A stretch of DNA of 64,000 nt from Cotesia glomerata (GCF_020080835.1 NC_058167.1:7360459-7424458), one strand, 5' to 3'. Numbered from the stretch's first letter, positions 12,414 to 21,833 are shown. Notes: generated by a model from the sequence alone, not told the origin. Made by a program: numbers and translations.

Positions 12414-15320
12414 CATCATCATCATCATCATCATTATTATTATTATTATTATTATTATTGTACAAAACTATTAAATGTTGATGTAAAAAAAAAAAAAAGA
12501 ATTAAATTGTTTCTATTTGATAAAAAAACTAAATAATAATCAGCAAATCATGATGAAGGAATATTATCGCGATCAAAATAAATATTAATTCGATTGTGCA
12601 GTGACAAAATTAAAGGCAAAGAATTCGGCAACAGCAGCAGGCAACGATACATACTATACAAAAGTAATTAAAAGATTCTATTTCACTTACCTTGAGCTGC
12701 TTCTTGAGGTATTCGCTCACTCGATGTACTAGGTTTCGAGAGTAAGTGTCCTATAAAAGGAATAAAGTAAAACAAATATTAGTAAAATTGGTATAAATAA
12801 TATAGAAAATAAACAATAATTAAAAATGAAAAAAAATAATTATATTTACCTATATCAGCAGCTGCTGTTGCTGCTGCATGCTTAACATCAGGAATATCGG
12901 ATGACTGACTTGAATAAAATGTTTGACTTATATCGGGTTTGTGCTCCTCATCTACAGTATTAGATAAAACATCGTCACCTAATTTAATCGCTGAACCATC
13001 TCCAGTATTTTGTTCCTCGTAACTACAACTACTGGTATCTTGCTCTAGATACTCTGGTATTTCCAATTTTAAATTTGGCATTAGAGGTATTATTTCCACG
13101 GGATTAGAACCCGTGGTATTTACTTGATTTTCATTTAATTTGTCATTTAAATCTTTTTTCGATCCAGTACCAGATTTATCAGCATTTGATAATCCACTGT
13201 CACGATATTTTCGGCGCTTTGCAGGTGGTATTTCAGGTTGTAATTCAATTGAATGAAATTGCATTGGTGATGATGGCGATTTACCTCCTTTGTTATTTGT
13301 CATGTGTTTGCCTGCAGGATTTTGAAGCTGTACTTCTGGCTCATTGGGCAATTCCACGTCCTCCTAATAATAAAAATTAATGTTATCCAAAATTCAGACA
13401 AGTAAAGCTTCACTGAAAAAAAAATTAACTTGATTCGAGAAAAAAATTCTTGAACCAAGAAAATAATTTTGAAGAGGGTAATTGTCTTAAATCAAGACGA
13501 AAAATTATTGAATCAAGTAAAATTTACTTAAACAAAGTAAAAATTTCTTAGTTAAAGAATTTTTTTACTCAAATCAAGAAGATGAAGTTCTTCAAAATTA
13601 TATGGGTGGTTCTCTGTAAGGACGTCTTAAATCTGTACAAAATTGTCCGACCAAATTATTTTTGATTTTATTAGAAAAAAAATTAACAAGGGCTACAAAA
13701 CTATCAGCTTCATCATAATAAATAAACAGCCGATTTAATTTTTGCTTTTTCGATATTTGTGTATATTTTGCCGTATAACATGACAGGGGACTGTTTGCCA
13801 GGGGACTGTTTTTTTTTTTATTAAATTGAGAAAAATTAAGCAAACTATTTCAATGCATTCAACTTTTCAAGTTCTCAATAAATGTTCACATTAATTAGAA
13901 TAATATTAAGACTTATAGATCCAATTTTATAAATAAATTATAGATAAAAATAGTTGCCAGGGGACTGAGTTTTGAAGTGGCCCAGACACATATTTCCAGC
14001 ACAAACGGTGCTTTGACACTAAATAAAATGGCGATAAAGCGCTAACAGTCCTATGGTTATTAATTTAAGGCTAGTTAGATCCTTATAAACCTTACAAAAG
14101 GTAAAATAACACGCTGGATTTTTTTTTTGGCTTTGAACTTCTGGCAGGGGACTGTTTTTAAAATGCCTGGGACAAACTTTGGTTTAATGAATTTAATGAA
14201 ACAAATCAATTTTCGGTACTTTTTATTGAAGAAGATTGTTAGTTAACTAATTAAGTTTATAAACATTATGGACCAAATCATATATTATGGACGAATAACT
14301 TAAAATTTAATCTTAAAGTTTTAATTTTGGGAATGAGACAGCCCAAGGGACTGTTATTTCGGTGGTTTACGTATTTATAGCAAAAAAACCAAATTTTATT
14401 TCATTTTAGTTTTCAATGCTCAAAATAGAAATGTTTTTTTACTTTCGTAATAAATTTTTTTTAGTAACAAAATAACAATTTTTCTAATAAAAAAATGCCT
14501 GGGACAGCAAAAAACATCCTTACAGAGAATCACCCATATACTTGATTCAAGAACATTTTTTTCTGTGTTCATGTAAAGTATTTTTTCTATTCACGATTAC
14601 GTTCTCGTAATCAAATTAGAAATGAAACAATAACTGTATAATTTTGTATTAGCTAAATTCAAAGAATCGATTAAATGAAGTTTCAAAAAATATTTATTAT
14701 AATTAATGTTTATAAATTTACCTCTGTTACACTATCATTATCCTTTCCTGTTCCGTCAGTAAGTCCTTGAACTGCTAATAATTCTGCTGTCGTAAGAAAA
14801 CTAGCTAACTGTTCTTGTACTACATTAACTTCTCCTTGATACATAAAATCAACTAAAGCTGCTAGGTCGTCAAATTTGACATTTCTGAATATTATGACTG
14901 GGTGTTGACACGGGTTTTCCTGCGATCAAATGAAGAAAATTTATTTTATAGAGAATTTATTACTTTTTAAATTATTTCTTCACGAAATTATTTAGTCGTA
15001 ATAAAACTAAAATCATTAATACTTCAATAAAAACTAGTGCGAATTTGGAATATTCAAATTACAACAAAGAGTAATTCTTTTAAATTTATTGATGAATATA
15101 ATTATAATATCAACAAACATCAAAGTAATTTTACCTTGAATAAATCACGAAAATATGTACTACATGCTGACAGTAACATTTTGTGTGCTCTGATCCGTTT
15201 GCCTTCGCAGCTTAATGTTACATCAACTAAATCTTCATCAGTCCTTAATGTCTCAAAAGCACAAGTTATATGCTTCAGGTAATTGTTCCACCTAAGAGAA
15301 AACTGTTGACTGGAACCCAT
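508..15320 (-). CDS. BTB/zinc-finger transcription factor gene with alternative 3' finger exons (gene span)
   Basis: This is a nuclear transcription factor of the insect BTB (BTB-ttk)/zinc-finger class, to which lola, tramtrack and broad belong. The constitutive part is ATG 15320-15318, exon 15320-15135, exon 14919-14722, exon 13363-12850 and exon 12750-12691. Phases join cleanly: 0, 0, then one leftover G. The last shared exon is followed by separate terminal exons at 10396-10176, 8220-8003 (dead), 7016-6751, 5206-4941, 3288-2927 and 791-508. Each begins with two bases that complete the codon left by the shared exon, so each can be the sole 3' end of a transcript. Known lola-like genes swap DNA-binding fingers in this way behind one dimerising BTB domain. 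More terminal exons may lie left of base 1. I cannot assign the exact orthologue. The BTB sequence is not lola itself, and an uncharacterised BTB-ttk paralogue is equally possible. Confidence 0.85.
792..2926. other. Intron/intergenic between alternative exons
   Basis: AT-rich sequence with A and T runs. The short ORF at 1397-1582 is low in complexity and has no family features. No further finger pair was found on either strand. Confidence 0.5.
2927..3288 (-). CDS. Alternative C2H2 finger-pair exon with Thr/Asn-rich tail
   Basis: The acceptor is cgtacag at 3289-3290 and the exon holds 2 + 360 bases to the stop. Finger 1 is HSCKLCGKSFWNRDSMYKHM ending MH. Finger 2 is TQCPVCHKVLSRTTHMKRHL ending RH. 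Unlike its siblings it continues for about 60 residues after the fingers in a Thr/Asn/Ala-rich tail (AIAQQNANTANTETNATF), which may be an isoform-specific effector region. Confidence 0.83.
3289..4940. other. Non-coding between finger exons
   Basis: AT-rich with homopolymer runs (poly-T near 4127-4140, poly-A near 4410-4427). Nothing recognisable. Confidence 0.5.
4941..5206 (-). CDS. Alternative C2H2 finger-pair exon
   Basis: The exon runs from acceptor gcgcag (5207-5208) to the stop at 4941, 2 + 264 bases. It carries a basic stretch, KGRRKDGR. Finger 1 is WVCNVCGKHYSRSDSLAHHR ending SIH. Finger 2 is TVCPICRAVFTRKYTMRCHL ending NIH, followed by GVQ. All zinc ligands are present. The GTG at 5216 that opens the free ORF lies in the intron and is not the start. 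Confidence 0.83.
5207..6427. other. Non-coding between finger exons
   Basis: AT-rich and featureless up to the TTAA-flanked miniature element that starts at 6428. Confidence 0.5.
6428..6676. mobile_element. MITE with TTAA target duplication (piggyBac-type)
   Basis: TTAA at 6428-6431 and 6673-6676 flanks a 241-bp unit with terminal inverted repeats CAGGCGAGACCA and TGGTCTCGGCTG (one mismatch). Longer subterminal arms, TTGCAGTTTCGATTGG and its near-complement, make the whole unit a hairpin. A TTAA duplication is the signature of piggyBac-type transposition. The 85-codon ORF inside it is just the arm sequence. Confidence 0.65.
6751..7016 (-). CDS. Alternative C2H2 finger-pair exon
   Basis: This 266-nt terminal exon has 2 + 264 bases to TAA at 6753-6751 and an acceptor tttatag at 7017. 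The frame starts PRSNNGSGKIGPDAPELHSS. Finger 1 is FRCRICPKTFKHPISLALHK ending NVH. Finger 2 is TKCPFCQHVFSRSYNMRKHI ending YKH. The two fingers sit three residues apart, the pattern of lola-type isoform exons. An ATG-based scan misses it because the exon has no early Met. Confidence 0.82.
7017..8002. other. Non-coding between finger exons
   Basis: AT-rich, with a 26-base T run near 7190-7215. No coding signal. Confidence 0.5.
8003..8220 (-). pseudogene. Dead C2H2 terminal exon of the BTB-ZF gene
   Basis: The stretch has the usual acceptor (attgtag at 8222) and the family phase: 2 + 216 bases to the final TAA. It aligns by eye with the exon at 6751-7016: YKPFKHPKSLIHHNNVH matches TFKHPISLALHKNVH, and GKTKCPVCSQMFS matches GQTKCPFCQHVFS. 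It is broken by an in-frame TGA near its start, loss of the second cysteine of finger 1 (C-N-I-R), and a TAA just before the histidines of finger 2. A finger histidine is still readable after the stop. It looks like a tandem duplicate that decayed. Confidence 0.65.
8221..10175. other. Non-coding
   Basis: AT-rich. The ORF at 9813-10028 is Phe/Ile/Tyr-rich low complexity. No finger-type cysteine pair was found in either strand. Confidence 0.45.
10176..10396 (-). CDS. Candidate terminal exon with piggyBac-transposase-type Cys-rich tail
   Basis: An open stretch of 72 codons follows a good acceptor (polypyrimidine then ttcttcag, ending at 10397) and ends at TAG 10178-10176. It starts with two bases then full codons, exactly the phase used by the zinc-finger terminal exons of the flanking BTB gene. 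The cysteine pattern is VCVHCKRRG, then TRFKCWACNACLC, then PCFTEFH. From my knowledge of the family, this matches the C-terminal cysteine-rich domain of piggyBac-type transposases (CxxC, KTRFxCxxCxxxLCxxPCFxxYH). No upstream DDD catalytic part is seen; the same frame meets a stop just upstream of the acceptor. It is either an exapted DNA-binding exon of the BTB gene or a leftover transposon fragment with lucky phase. Confidence 0.5.
10397..12690. other. Long intron upstream of the alternative exons
   Basis: Mostly AT-rich. A slightly GC-richer patch at 10480-10575 and another at 11455-11530 show no open frame with family features. It contains the microsatellite at 12366-12463. Confidence 0.45.
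12366..12463. repeat. (TTA)n(TCA)n(TTA)n microsatellite
   Basis: Tandem TTA/TTATTA, then CATCAT, then ATT units. The Leu/Ser-run ORF here is a translation of the microsatellite. Confidence 0.9.
12691..12750 (-). CDS. 60-nt symmetric exon of the BTB-ZF gene
   Basis: This small exon has the acceptor ttatag and a strong donor, CTCAAG|GTAAGT. It encodes HLLSKPSTSSERIPQEAAQ between split codons. It enters needing two bases and leaves one base, so including or skipping it does not change the frame into any terminal exon. It could therefore be constitutive or a true cassette. Its Ser/Thr-rich content suggests flexible linker. Confidence 0.72.
12850..13363 (-). CDS. Shared linker exon of the BTB-ZF gene
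   Basis: It encodes 171 codons plus one leftover G, entering in phase 0 after attag at 13365. The sequence is low-complexity and polar. A basic patch, PPAKRRKYRDSG, could be a nuclear localisation signal, and acidic and Ser-rich stretches plus a short Ala run (AAATAAAD) are present. The donor is ATAG|GTAAAT at 12849. No folded domain is visible, which is usual for linkers between the BTB and finger parts in this family. Confidence 0.82.
13411..14567. mobile_element. Mariner-type MITE of the CACTGAGAAAAA family, interrupted by another element
   Basis: The left end is CACTGAAAAAAAAATTAACT and the right end is the near-complement TTTTTTTCTGTG. The interior repeats tcttgattcaag-like words, as in the intact copy at 42170-42463. 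A second element (13601-14538) has inserted into it. The whole sits in the intron between the second BTB exon and the linker exon. Confidence 0.55.
13601..14538. mobile_element. 0.94-kb non-autonomous TIR element nested in a MITE
   Basis: The terminal repeats TATGGGTGGTTCTCTGTAAG and its complement at 14519-14538 (one mismatch) face each other and are flanked by TA. There is no transposase. Inside, a motif close to CAGGGGACTGTTTT recurs about five times (13783, 13800, 13957, 14145, 14346) alternating with GCCTGGGACA-type words. Confidence 0.6.
14722..14919 (-). CDS. BTB domain, second coding exon
   Basis: It encodes 66 residues in phase 0 and completes the BTB fold: ENPCQHPVIIFRNVKFDDL, then DFMYQGEVNVVQEQLASFL and TTAELLAVQGLTDG. 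FMYxGEVNV and AExLxVxGL are family signatures. The acceptor is tcgcag before 14919 and the donor is GAG|GTAAAT below 14722. The exon is too short to appear as a free-standing ORF from an ATG, but the splice sites and homology make it clear. Confidence 0.9.
15135..15320 (-). CDS. BTB domain, first coding exon
   Basis: It encodes 62 residues starting MGSSQQFSLRWNNYLKHI, the hallmark start of insect BTB-ttk domains (QFxLRWNNY). VDVTLSCEGKRIRAHKMLLS and CSTYFRDLFK follow. The ATG is at 15320-15318, eight bases inside an exon whose acceptor (tatag) ends at 15329. The donor is AAG|GTAAAA at 15134 and leaves phase 0. The BTB fold mediates homo- and heterodimer formation and recruits co-regulators in the nucleus. 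Any 5' untranslated exon lies upstream; one possible donor (TTTTCG|GTAAGT) is at 16096. Confidence 0.9.
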
Positions 15321-16653
15321 GACTGTTCCTATAAAAAAGCATAACAAAATTAATAAAATCGATTTTTTATATGTTAAGAAAAAAAGTTAAAAATTAAAAT
15401 TTTTTTCTTTAATTAAAATCATAATGAAATAAATAAATAACTATAAATAATAAACAAATATAATTATATAAACAATATAAAACATGTGAATCATTCATGA
15501 GTATTGATTGCATCCATTTGATTGAAAAAAAAAATGTCATACCTTTTTTTTGTATAACTCAGCGAGAAATTAAACTTATTTTAATAATTCACTGAATATT
15601 AACCCTTCGTGATGGAAAACGGATAGAAACTTATTTATTTTATAGTTTTGTACTTTAAATTGATAGTAAAAATGTTATTTTTCAAGTCATTAAATTTATC
15701 GTAAGTCGAAAAAGCTTCATTAAGTTCACACGAATTAAGAACTGTAAACAGTCGAGTTGTAGAGAATTTTCATGGCACATAAAACAATTTATAGTAGAGA
15801 TAATATACCCGATATTGTTATATTTTTAATTACAAATTGTTTACAATTTAATTGCGCCGCATCAATTAATAAATATAGTTTATTAATGTAGGTTATTGAT
15901 TAATCTAGATTTATTTTATAAGTTAAACTACTTTCCGATAGTGACAGCTGGTAGCCATTTTCCTTCGAGGAAAACGCATAAGATGCGCCATAGAATTCAC
16001 TTCCTGTCGTTAATACGCACACTATACGCGATGTAACTCGTTGTCGTCGCTGATTGTCGTAGTGGCTTATATCCTTTCTGTATAAGCGAAACTTACCGAA
16101 AACTTAGGTGCATAAAAAAATCAAATAATTGCCTATTGATGATAAAAAAAATATAATTTGATGTCTTTTTATTTAACATACAATAGATGGCCAATTCAAT
16201 TTTGTTATTTTAAAAAAAAATAAGTATACATTTTTTATTCATTTATTTAAGTTAAATATTCAAACCAAACACATTTTTATCTTTTAAAAAGATAAATAAT
16301 ATTTTTATAAATCAATCAAAATGTCATAATTTATTATAATTTTACTATATACATATTTTAATTAGAAACAGCTTAACAGTATAAACAAGATAGCCATCTT
16401 CAGTAGTTTGCTGTTCTCAGGTTTAATTTTATATATATAGTAAAATTATTTAACCTATGCTTGTAACTTTCTATATACTTATTACACTTATTACTGTGTA
16501 TATACCAGTTTTGGAGTTCAGGGGTGTAAAGTATTGTTGAATTATATTAAGTTTAGTTTACTTTTACGTATTACTGTGATTAAAATAAAGTACAATTACC
16601 GGTAATAGTAATTTTTAACACATAATTATATCGGGAGTAACAGTTCAAGGAAT
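15321..16653. promoter_or_regulatory. Shared upstream region of the BTB gene and PCNP
   Basis: The two genes diverge from this 1.3-kb gap. A GC-richer block at 15935-16075 (CACTTCCTGTCG, CGCGATGTAACTCGTTGTCG) stands out from the AT-rich surroundings and is the likely promoter core or an untranslated first exon. A minus-strand donor, TTTTCG|GTAAGT, ends a possible 5' exon at 16097. The assignment is inference from gene orientation and composition. Confidence 0.4.
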
Positions 16654-16938
16654 ATGTCGCGACGAAATCAATCAGAGGACTACAGAAAAGGTTCCATTTA
16701 TTTCATTTATAATTACACTACATACCACATTTATTGACATATTTTTTTTTCCAAATTATTTTAATGTATTAATATTATTAAATATTTATGAATATAAGTC
16801 TCGATCAACCAAAATTCTTAATTCAAAATGAAAATTGATGAATATAAATTTATTTTCTGTTAAAGTATATTGATTAATAAGCAACAGAATGTATTTTTAA
16901 TGAACAACATAATGTCAATGTGAAATATTGATAATTAT

Positions 16939-16981
<43 letters not shown>

Positions 16982-17383
16982 TATAAAGAAAAAGTTTAAT
17001 AGGCGTGTTGCTTAAAATTTTTTCTGGTAATAAAATCAGCGTTGTTTAACTTGATCTGAACTTTGCCAGTGTTTGAAATTATCAGGGCCAAATGCCTACA
17101 GAGGAGATCGCGATGGTTCGGATGACAGCAGTGATGAGGATGACAGGAATTACAGGCGAGAACGAGAAAGATCTCCATTGAGACGGCGAGCTTCTGATGA
17201 CAGACATCGAACTGATCGTGAAACCACCAGTTCCTATGGATCATCAAGGGACACCGGTATGCAGCAGAAACAAAAACTAGCCTTTGGTTTTAGCAAGAAG
17301 CCCACCAGTACTGACGCTAAAAAAGGAATTCAAATAAAACTAGGCCCTACTACGGTAAACTATCATAACTATTATTTTTTAAC

Positions 17384-17419
<36 letters not shown>

Positions 17420-17836
17420 TATTATTATTATTATTCGTAATAAGAATCAGGTGAAAAGACCATCAATAAATTCTAACACATTTATTCTTTGTATAACTTT
17501 TCACCTGATTCTTATTACGTGTTATATCTTAAGACCTGAAGTTTTATTATAATTATTATTATTAATAAAATAATTTTTGACTTGTTGCAGAAACCAACAG
17601 CTAAATCAATAGCTCCTACAAAGACAACCGTAGCTTCTGTGTTCAATGCTGACGACGATGATGAACCAGAAGAAATGCCAGCAGAAGCAAGAATGAGGAT
17701 GAGGAATATTGGACGCGAGACACCGACATCAGCTGGTCCAAATTCATTTGGCAAAACAAAGCAAGGCTTCTGTGATTCTAAAAAAATATTCGAAAAAACT
17801 CTCAAGAAAGCCATGGACGAAGCAAATAATAAATGA
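16654..17836 (+). CDS. PCNP: PEST proteolytic signal-containing nuclear protein (PCNP)
   Basis: Three coding exons are joined in frame: 16654-16690 (MSRRNQSEDYRK, then a split Gly), 17086-17354 and 17591-17836, giving 183 residues. The N-terminal half is charged and Ser/Arg/Asp-rich (DGSDDSSDEDDRNYRRERER), consistent with a disordered PEST region. The C-terminal half carries the family core: FGFSKKP, IQIKLG, VFNADDDDEPEEMP, ARMRMRNIGRETPTSAGPNS and FGKTKQGF. These match the conserved block known from vertebrate PCNP, a small nuclear protein that is ubiquitinated and linked to cell-cycle control. The first donor (AAAAG|GTTCCA) is weak; the other junctions are standard. The start was chosen because it is the only ATG whose exon joins in phase. 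Confidence 0.88.
17385..17434. repeat. (AAT)n/(ATT)n microsatellite in PCNP intron 2
   Basis: AAT units followed by ATT units, leading directly into the inverted repeat at 17436. Confidence 0.85.
17436..17519. repeat. Perfect 23-bp inverted repeat (small foldback)
   Basis: CGTAATAAGAATCAGGTGAA at 17436 recurs as its exact complement ending at 17519, with a 38-bp loop. It adjoins an AAT microsatellite inside PCNP intron 2. It is probably a miniature transposon remnant. Confidence 0.7.
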
Positions 17837-18455
17837 TTATTAGATTTATTAGAGCCAACTGTCACTCACTGTAAATTCATTCATTATTAATATTATTATT
17901 ATTACTATTACTAAAGTAAAATCATTGAAAGAAATTAATAATACTTCTTAGATGTATAAATTACATTAGAAAATTTCAATTTATAATTGTAATTATTATT
18001 ATTTTATTAAAATATATTGCACCAAGTATTTGCTTATATTACTATAAAGAAAAAAAAATAAACAATAAAAATGAATTACACATCGACAGTTAAATACTTG
18101 ATATTCACAACGACTGTTTCTATAACTTTTAATTGTATTTAATATTCACTGTTGCTCATATTTTTCTTATCATAACAATTGATGTTTTTCAATTATTACA
18201 ACAATTTTAATAATCATTTAAACTTTGACTAATTTTCCTTATACAAATTCATTATTAAAAAATTTGTAATCGTAATTGCTGTAGACTTGAAATTTTTCAA
18301 TAAAATAATTAAATTAATAATTAATCAATGTTTACTGGAATAAATTAATTTAAGGAAAAAAAAAACAAATTGAATAAATAATAACGCTGTTTCTAGTTTT
18401 TTTGTTTGTTTTTTATTGTTATTTGTAGATGTAATCAAAATGATTTAATTGATAT
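17837..18455. other. Intergenic gap between converging genes
   Basis: PCNP (plus) and RpS26 (minus) end toward each other here. The 0.6 kb is AT-rich and should hold both 3' UTRs (AAAATAAACAATAAAA near 18054 could serve PCNP). Nothing else is visible. Confidence 0.5.
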
Positions 18456-19362
18456 TCACTTTCTGTTTTGTTGAGCACCTTGACGCATGTTATCCTGAAA
18501 CAAGTTAAATAAACAATATAGTTAATAAAAAATTTTGGATATTCTTTTGGAAAGTAACAATGAGAATAAAGTTTTGACAATTACCCTGGGGAAGTTACGT
18601 TGAGGTGGTGTACGAATACGACGATCAGCTTTGGATCTGTTGCGCACAACTTTTGAATGGATTGCGCAAGATACACAGTAGTGCAATTTGGCGTAGAGTT
18701 TAGGAAGCTGATAAGATTCATAAACACTAGCATCGTTGATGTCTCGGACAGCAGCAGCTTCTACGATGTTACGAATGACGAATTTCTTAATTGCCTTGTC
18801 CTTAGGTACACATCGGGCACAATTGGTGCAACGGACTGGGTTGACATGTCCACGTCCGTGCTTAGCACGTCCTCCGTTTCGTCGTTTGCACGTCTGAAAA
18901 TAATTTTAATCAGTTAGTAAATTATTCTCATAAATATTATTGATGTATTGTTAATAACGATTATCTTTTAGGTCTTCAATAATTTTTTAGACGCGACAAC
19001 AAAAACCGCAAATTCGTATTTTGAGGTTAATAACACAAACTTAAAATTTTATCAATATTAATGTGATTTTCTTGATTTAAAAAAATTACAATCAAAAATT
19101 TAAACGCTTGGTTATAAAATTTTTGTTGTATATGAGTATTGTTTGATTTATTTATTTATTGATCATTAAAAAGCCACATGGTCAATACACACGTCATTTC
19201 ATAACCAATTGATATTACTTATCAAAGCATAAAAAACACTTGAAAAGAATGTTATTTTATTCACTAATAATTAAATAATATATTTATATCATTTATCATT
19301 TTATAAATGATATTAAAATAATTATTTATTGATAATAAATAGAATAAAAAGCTTGTTACCAT
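18456..19362 (-). CDS. RpS26: 40S ribosomal protein S26
   Basis: This is a structural protein of the small ribosomal subunit, located near the mRNA exit channel. The coding exons are 19362-19360 (the ATG alone, followed at once by a donor), 18893-18585 and 18494-18456, giving 116 residues; about 115 is normal. The protein reads TCKRRNGGRAKHGRGHV, then RCTNCARCVPKDKAIKKFVI, KLHYCVSCAIHSKVVRNRS and NMRQGAQQNRK at the end. The two CxxC pairs (CTNC, CVSC) are the family's zinc-binding residues. An ATG-only first exon is common among ribosomal protein genes. A pyrimidine tract lies just upstream of the ATG. Confidence 0.95.
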
Positions 19363-19385
19363 TCTGCCTTTAAGACGATTCGTCT

Positions 19386-19399
19386 GGGAAAGAGGGAAG
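19386..19399 (-). promoter_or_regulatory. TOP-like pyrimidine tract of RpS26
   Basis: On the minus strand CTTCCCTCTTTCCC precedes the RpS26 ATG by 23 bases. Ribosomal protein mRNAs start with a 5' terminal oligopyrimidine tract that couples translation to TOR signalling. The transcription start is inferred, not observed. Confidence 0.5.
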
Positions 19400-19999
19400 C
19401 TCCACAAACTATTCCGAGCGGAAGTATACTCTAATCAAATTTTGTATATTCAAAATAAATATATTGTTATATGTTGGTAATAAAAAAAAATAATTACGCG
19501 AAAGAAAATAAATGATTTTTTTTCTATTATTTATTTATAAACAATTTTTATAACAATTAAATATTAAAAATTATTAAAAACAATTTATATCAGTGATAAT
19601 TAGATTGGTAGATGTCACTGTAGTTTATTTCTGAAATGAAACCAAAAATATTTAATTCAAAAATATATTGCACAGTTGTAGTAATGTACTGTAAATAAAT
19701 GTTTAAAAATTAAATGATTATTTAATTTTTTAATTATATTTTACTTTTATTTATTTAATAATCCTAATATCTAAAGTAAGCGAATTAATAAATATTATAA
19801 TTCGTCTTTTTAAGCTGTTACAAGCGCTGAAGCACTAACTCAAGCATCACAAAAAAAAATGTTTAATTTTTGGTAAATTTCACTTAACAAGAAGTTAGAA
19901 AATTAATAATTGTCAACTTAAATTCAACAAAAAATTAACAAAAAAAATTTGTGCCGCTTGGGAATTCAAATTTCTTATAGCTGTTTAAGTCGCAAAAAT
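19400..19999. other. RpS26 upstream region
   Basis: AT-rich. A GCTGTTACAAGCGCTGAAG patch is near 19814, otherwise nothing. It ends at the 8-bp direct repeat GCAAAAAT (19992-19999) that flanks the next element. Confidence 0.45.
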
Positions 20000-20926
20000 G
20001 GATGCCTCAACTTAGTCCGAATTAATACCTTCGAAAATGTTGAATTTCTATGAAACTGCTATCTCTGTAACGACTGAAATCATAAACGGAATGTTTGTTG
20101 AACGTTATGTTTGATATAAAATATTTTTTTTAAACGTGTGATATATCGAATAGTTGATTCGGGAAAACGTGATGTATAGAGAATATTCACTGTTAAGAAC
20201 GTTATATTTCTGCAATGTAAAACTAATAAAAGCGTAAATATTATTAAATGTAATGTTTCAATATCGCGAAAGATTCTAAGCGTGAGGTTTCATCAACGTA
20301 ACGTTTTCAAAAAAAAAAAATCAATTGACATTATCGACTGAAAAAAAAGTTCCAGTTGATATAGTAGATTTGACATGGTAACAAAAAATAAAATCTCAAG
20401 AAGTGCAAATTATTATAAATTAAAAATAAATATTTTAATTTTTAAGTAAATCTATTGTTATAGATATTATTTAAAAAAAAAAATAATTTTTTAATTTATT
20501 TATAAAAAAATTATAATTCATATTTTTTATATAGTTTTTCTTAATTATAAGATTTAATTTTTTTTTATTAAAGCATATCTTAGATAATATGTTAATATAA
20601 TTATATTAATAATGAAATTAAATTTATGTTATAATTAAATTAATAATAATAATAATAACAAAGTACATACTTATTGAAGTTTTAGTAATTTATTAATTAC
20701 AAATAATATTACTTTTTTAAAACGAATACATGCAGACAATTATAAAAACATAAATTTACAGTTGTTAGTTAAAATATTATAGAATTAATATTAATATTAA
20801 AATATTAAATAATTAAGTCTAGCCAAAGGACTTCAGCACGGCAAAAGGCACATCTCAAAACTTCTTTCGCTCCATACATTTTATTGACGTTGTTTTTTTG
20901 ATATCCTTGACATCCTTGACTTAACT
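20000..20926. repeat. Left inverted-repeat arm
   Basis: It pairs with 26243-27178. Landmarks in common are GACTGAAATCATAAACGGAA, CGTGAGGTTTCATC, TGACATGGTAACAAAAAATA and GTCTAGCCAAAGGACTTCAG. A truncated direct copy of its middle (20395-20480) recurs at 20958-21040. Confidence 0.75.
20805..20925 (-). pseudogene. 3' part of a RING-finger exon in the left arm
   Basis: On the minus strand the end of a RING exon is readable: YQKNNVNKMYGAKEVL, RCAFCRAEVLWLDLII, stop at 20805. This copy keeps the last zinc-binding pair (CAFC). Its 5' half is cut off near 20925 where the arm ends. It corresponds to 26225-26345 on the other strand. Confidence 0.6.
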
Positions 20927-21109
20927 ACAAGAACTTATAGTATGAGGTGGCTATCAGGGAAAGTGCAAATTATTATAAATTAAAAATAAATATTTTAATT
21001 TTTAAGTAAATCTATTGTTATAGATATTATTTAAAAAAAAGAGAAAAATACTTTTTTAAATTTATTTATAAAAATTATGTTGATTACAATTATAGTTACG
21101 GTAATGAAA

Positions 21110-21809
21110 TTATTCAAAAATCATTTCCATTTCTTGGAAGACGACCATCCTATAATAATGAGCAGCTGGCTGCAGAATAATGTCTGTAATAATAATATAA
21201 AAAATTAATAAATGTATAAATGCACGTCACAAAATTTTGGTTATCCTCCTACTTAAATGAACTAATATTTAAAATTTATCTGCATTGCAACGCAATTAAG
21301 TAAATAAATTAATTTTTATTCAAAGCGAAATCTAAATCAAGTTTAAACTACTCCAAAAACTTCATAATAAATATACTATCTTAGATATATCTATAGATTT
21401 ACGTAAATTTAAAAAGACATAAATTCGCGTGAAAGCCTTCATAATTAGACTGAATGAAATTAGAAAAATCCATTTTATGAAAAAGAAAAATTGGGTACAG
21501 AATTATTCTTTCTTTTCTTAATAATATTTATCTTACTTCCTATTGCTAAAACATCTTCTTCTTCATCACTTCTGATATCCATGTTGTTCAGATTTTCTTG
21601 TGCCTGTATATATGTTGATTTCAGGAAGAAACTAGCACAAGCTAGAAAATTTGGTATGTCCAAAACATCTTGTTCGTACAATAACCAAGCAGTGTGAAGA
21701 TCTCGATCTCGTATTAAAGTTTGACAACGAGGATCACGAATAACTGGTTGCCCACGCAACAATGATTGCAATTCGAGATATGTTACGGCTTGTAAATCTC
21801 GCAGCTTTT
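21110..21809 (-). CDS. Unidentified protein, last exons
   Basis: Two exons join in perfect phase: 21809-21537 and 21183-21110 (stop). A further short exon at 25626-25595 ends in a donor ACCG|GTAATT whose phase also fits, putting the Dong element in the intron between them. The readable protein includes LRDLQAVTYLELQSLLRGQP, DRDLHTAWLLYEQDVLDIPN, FLACASFFLKSTYIQAQENL, an acidic RSDEEEDVLAIG, and ends HYYRMVVFQEMEMIFE. I do not recognise the family. The high ratio of coding-like sequence, clean junctions and lack of stops suggest a real gene, either of the host or of the composite element. Upstream exons beyond 25626 were not found. Confidence 0.5.
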
Positions 21810-21830
21810 CTGTAAGTACATAGTTGTAAA

Positions 21831-21833
<3 letters not shown>

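Noticed and set aside
12296..12481. ORF with long Leu and Ser runs
   Set aside because: Translation of a TTA/TCA microsatellite.
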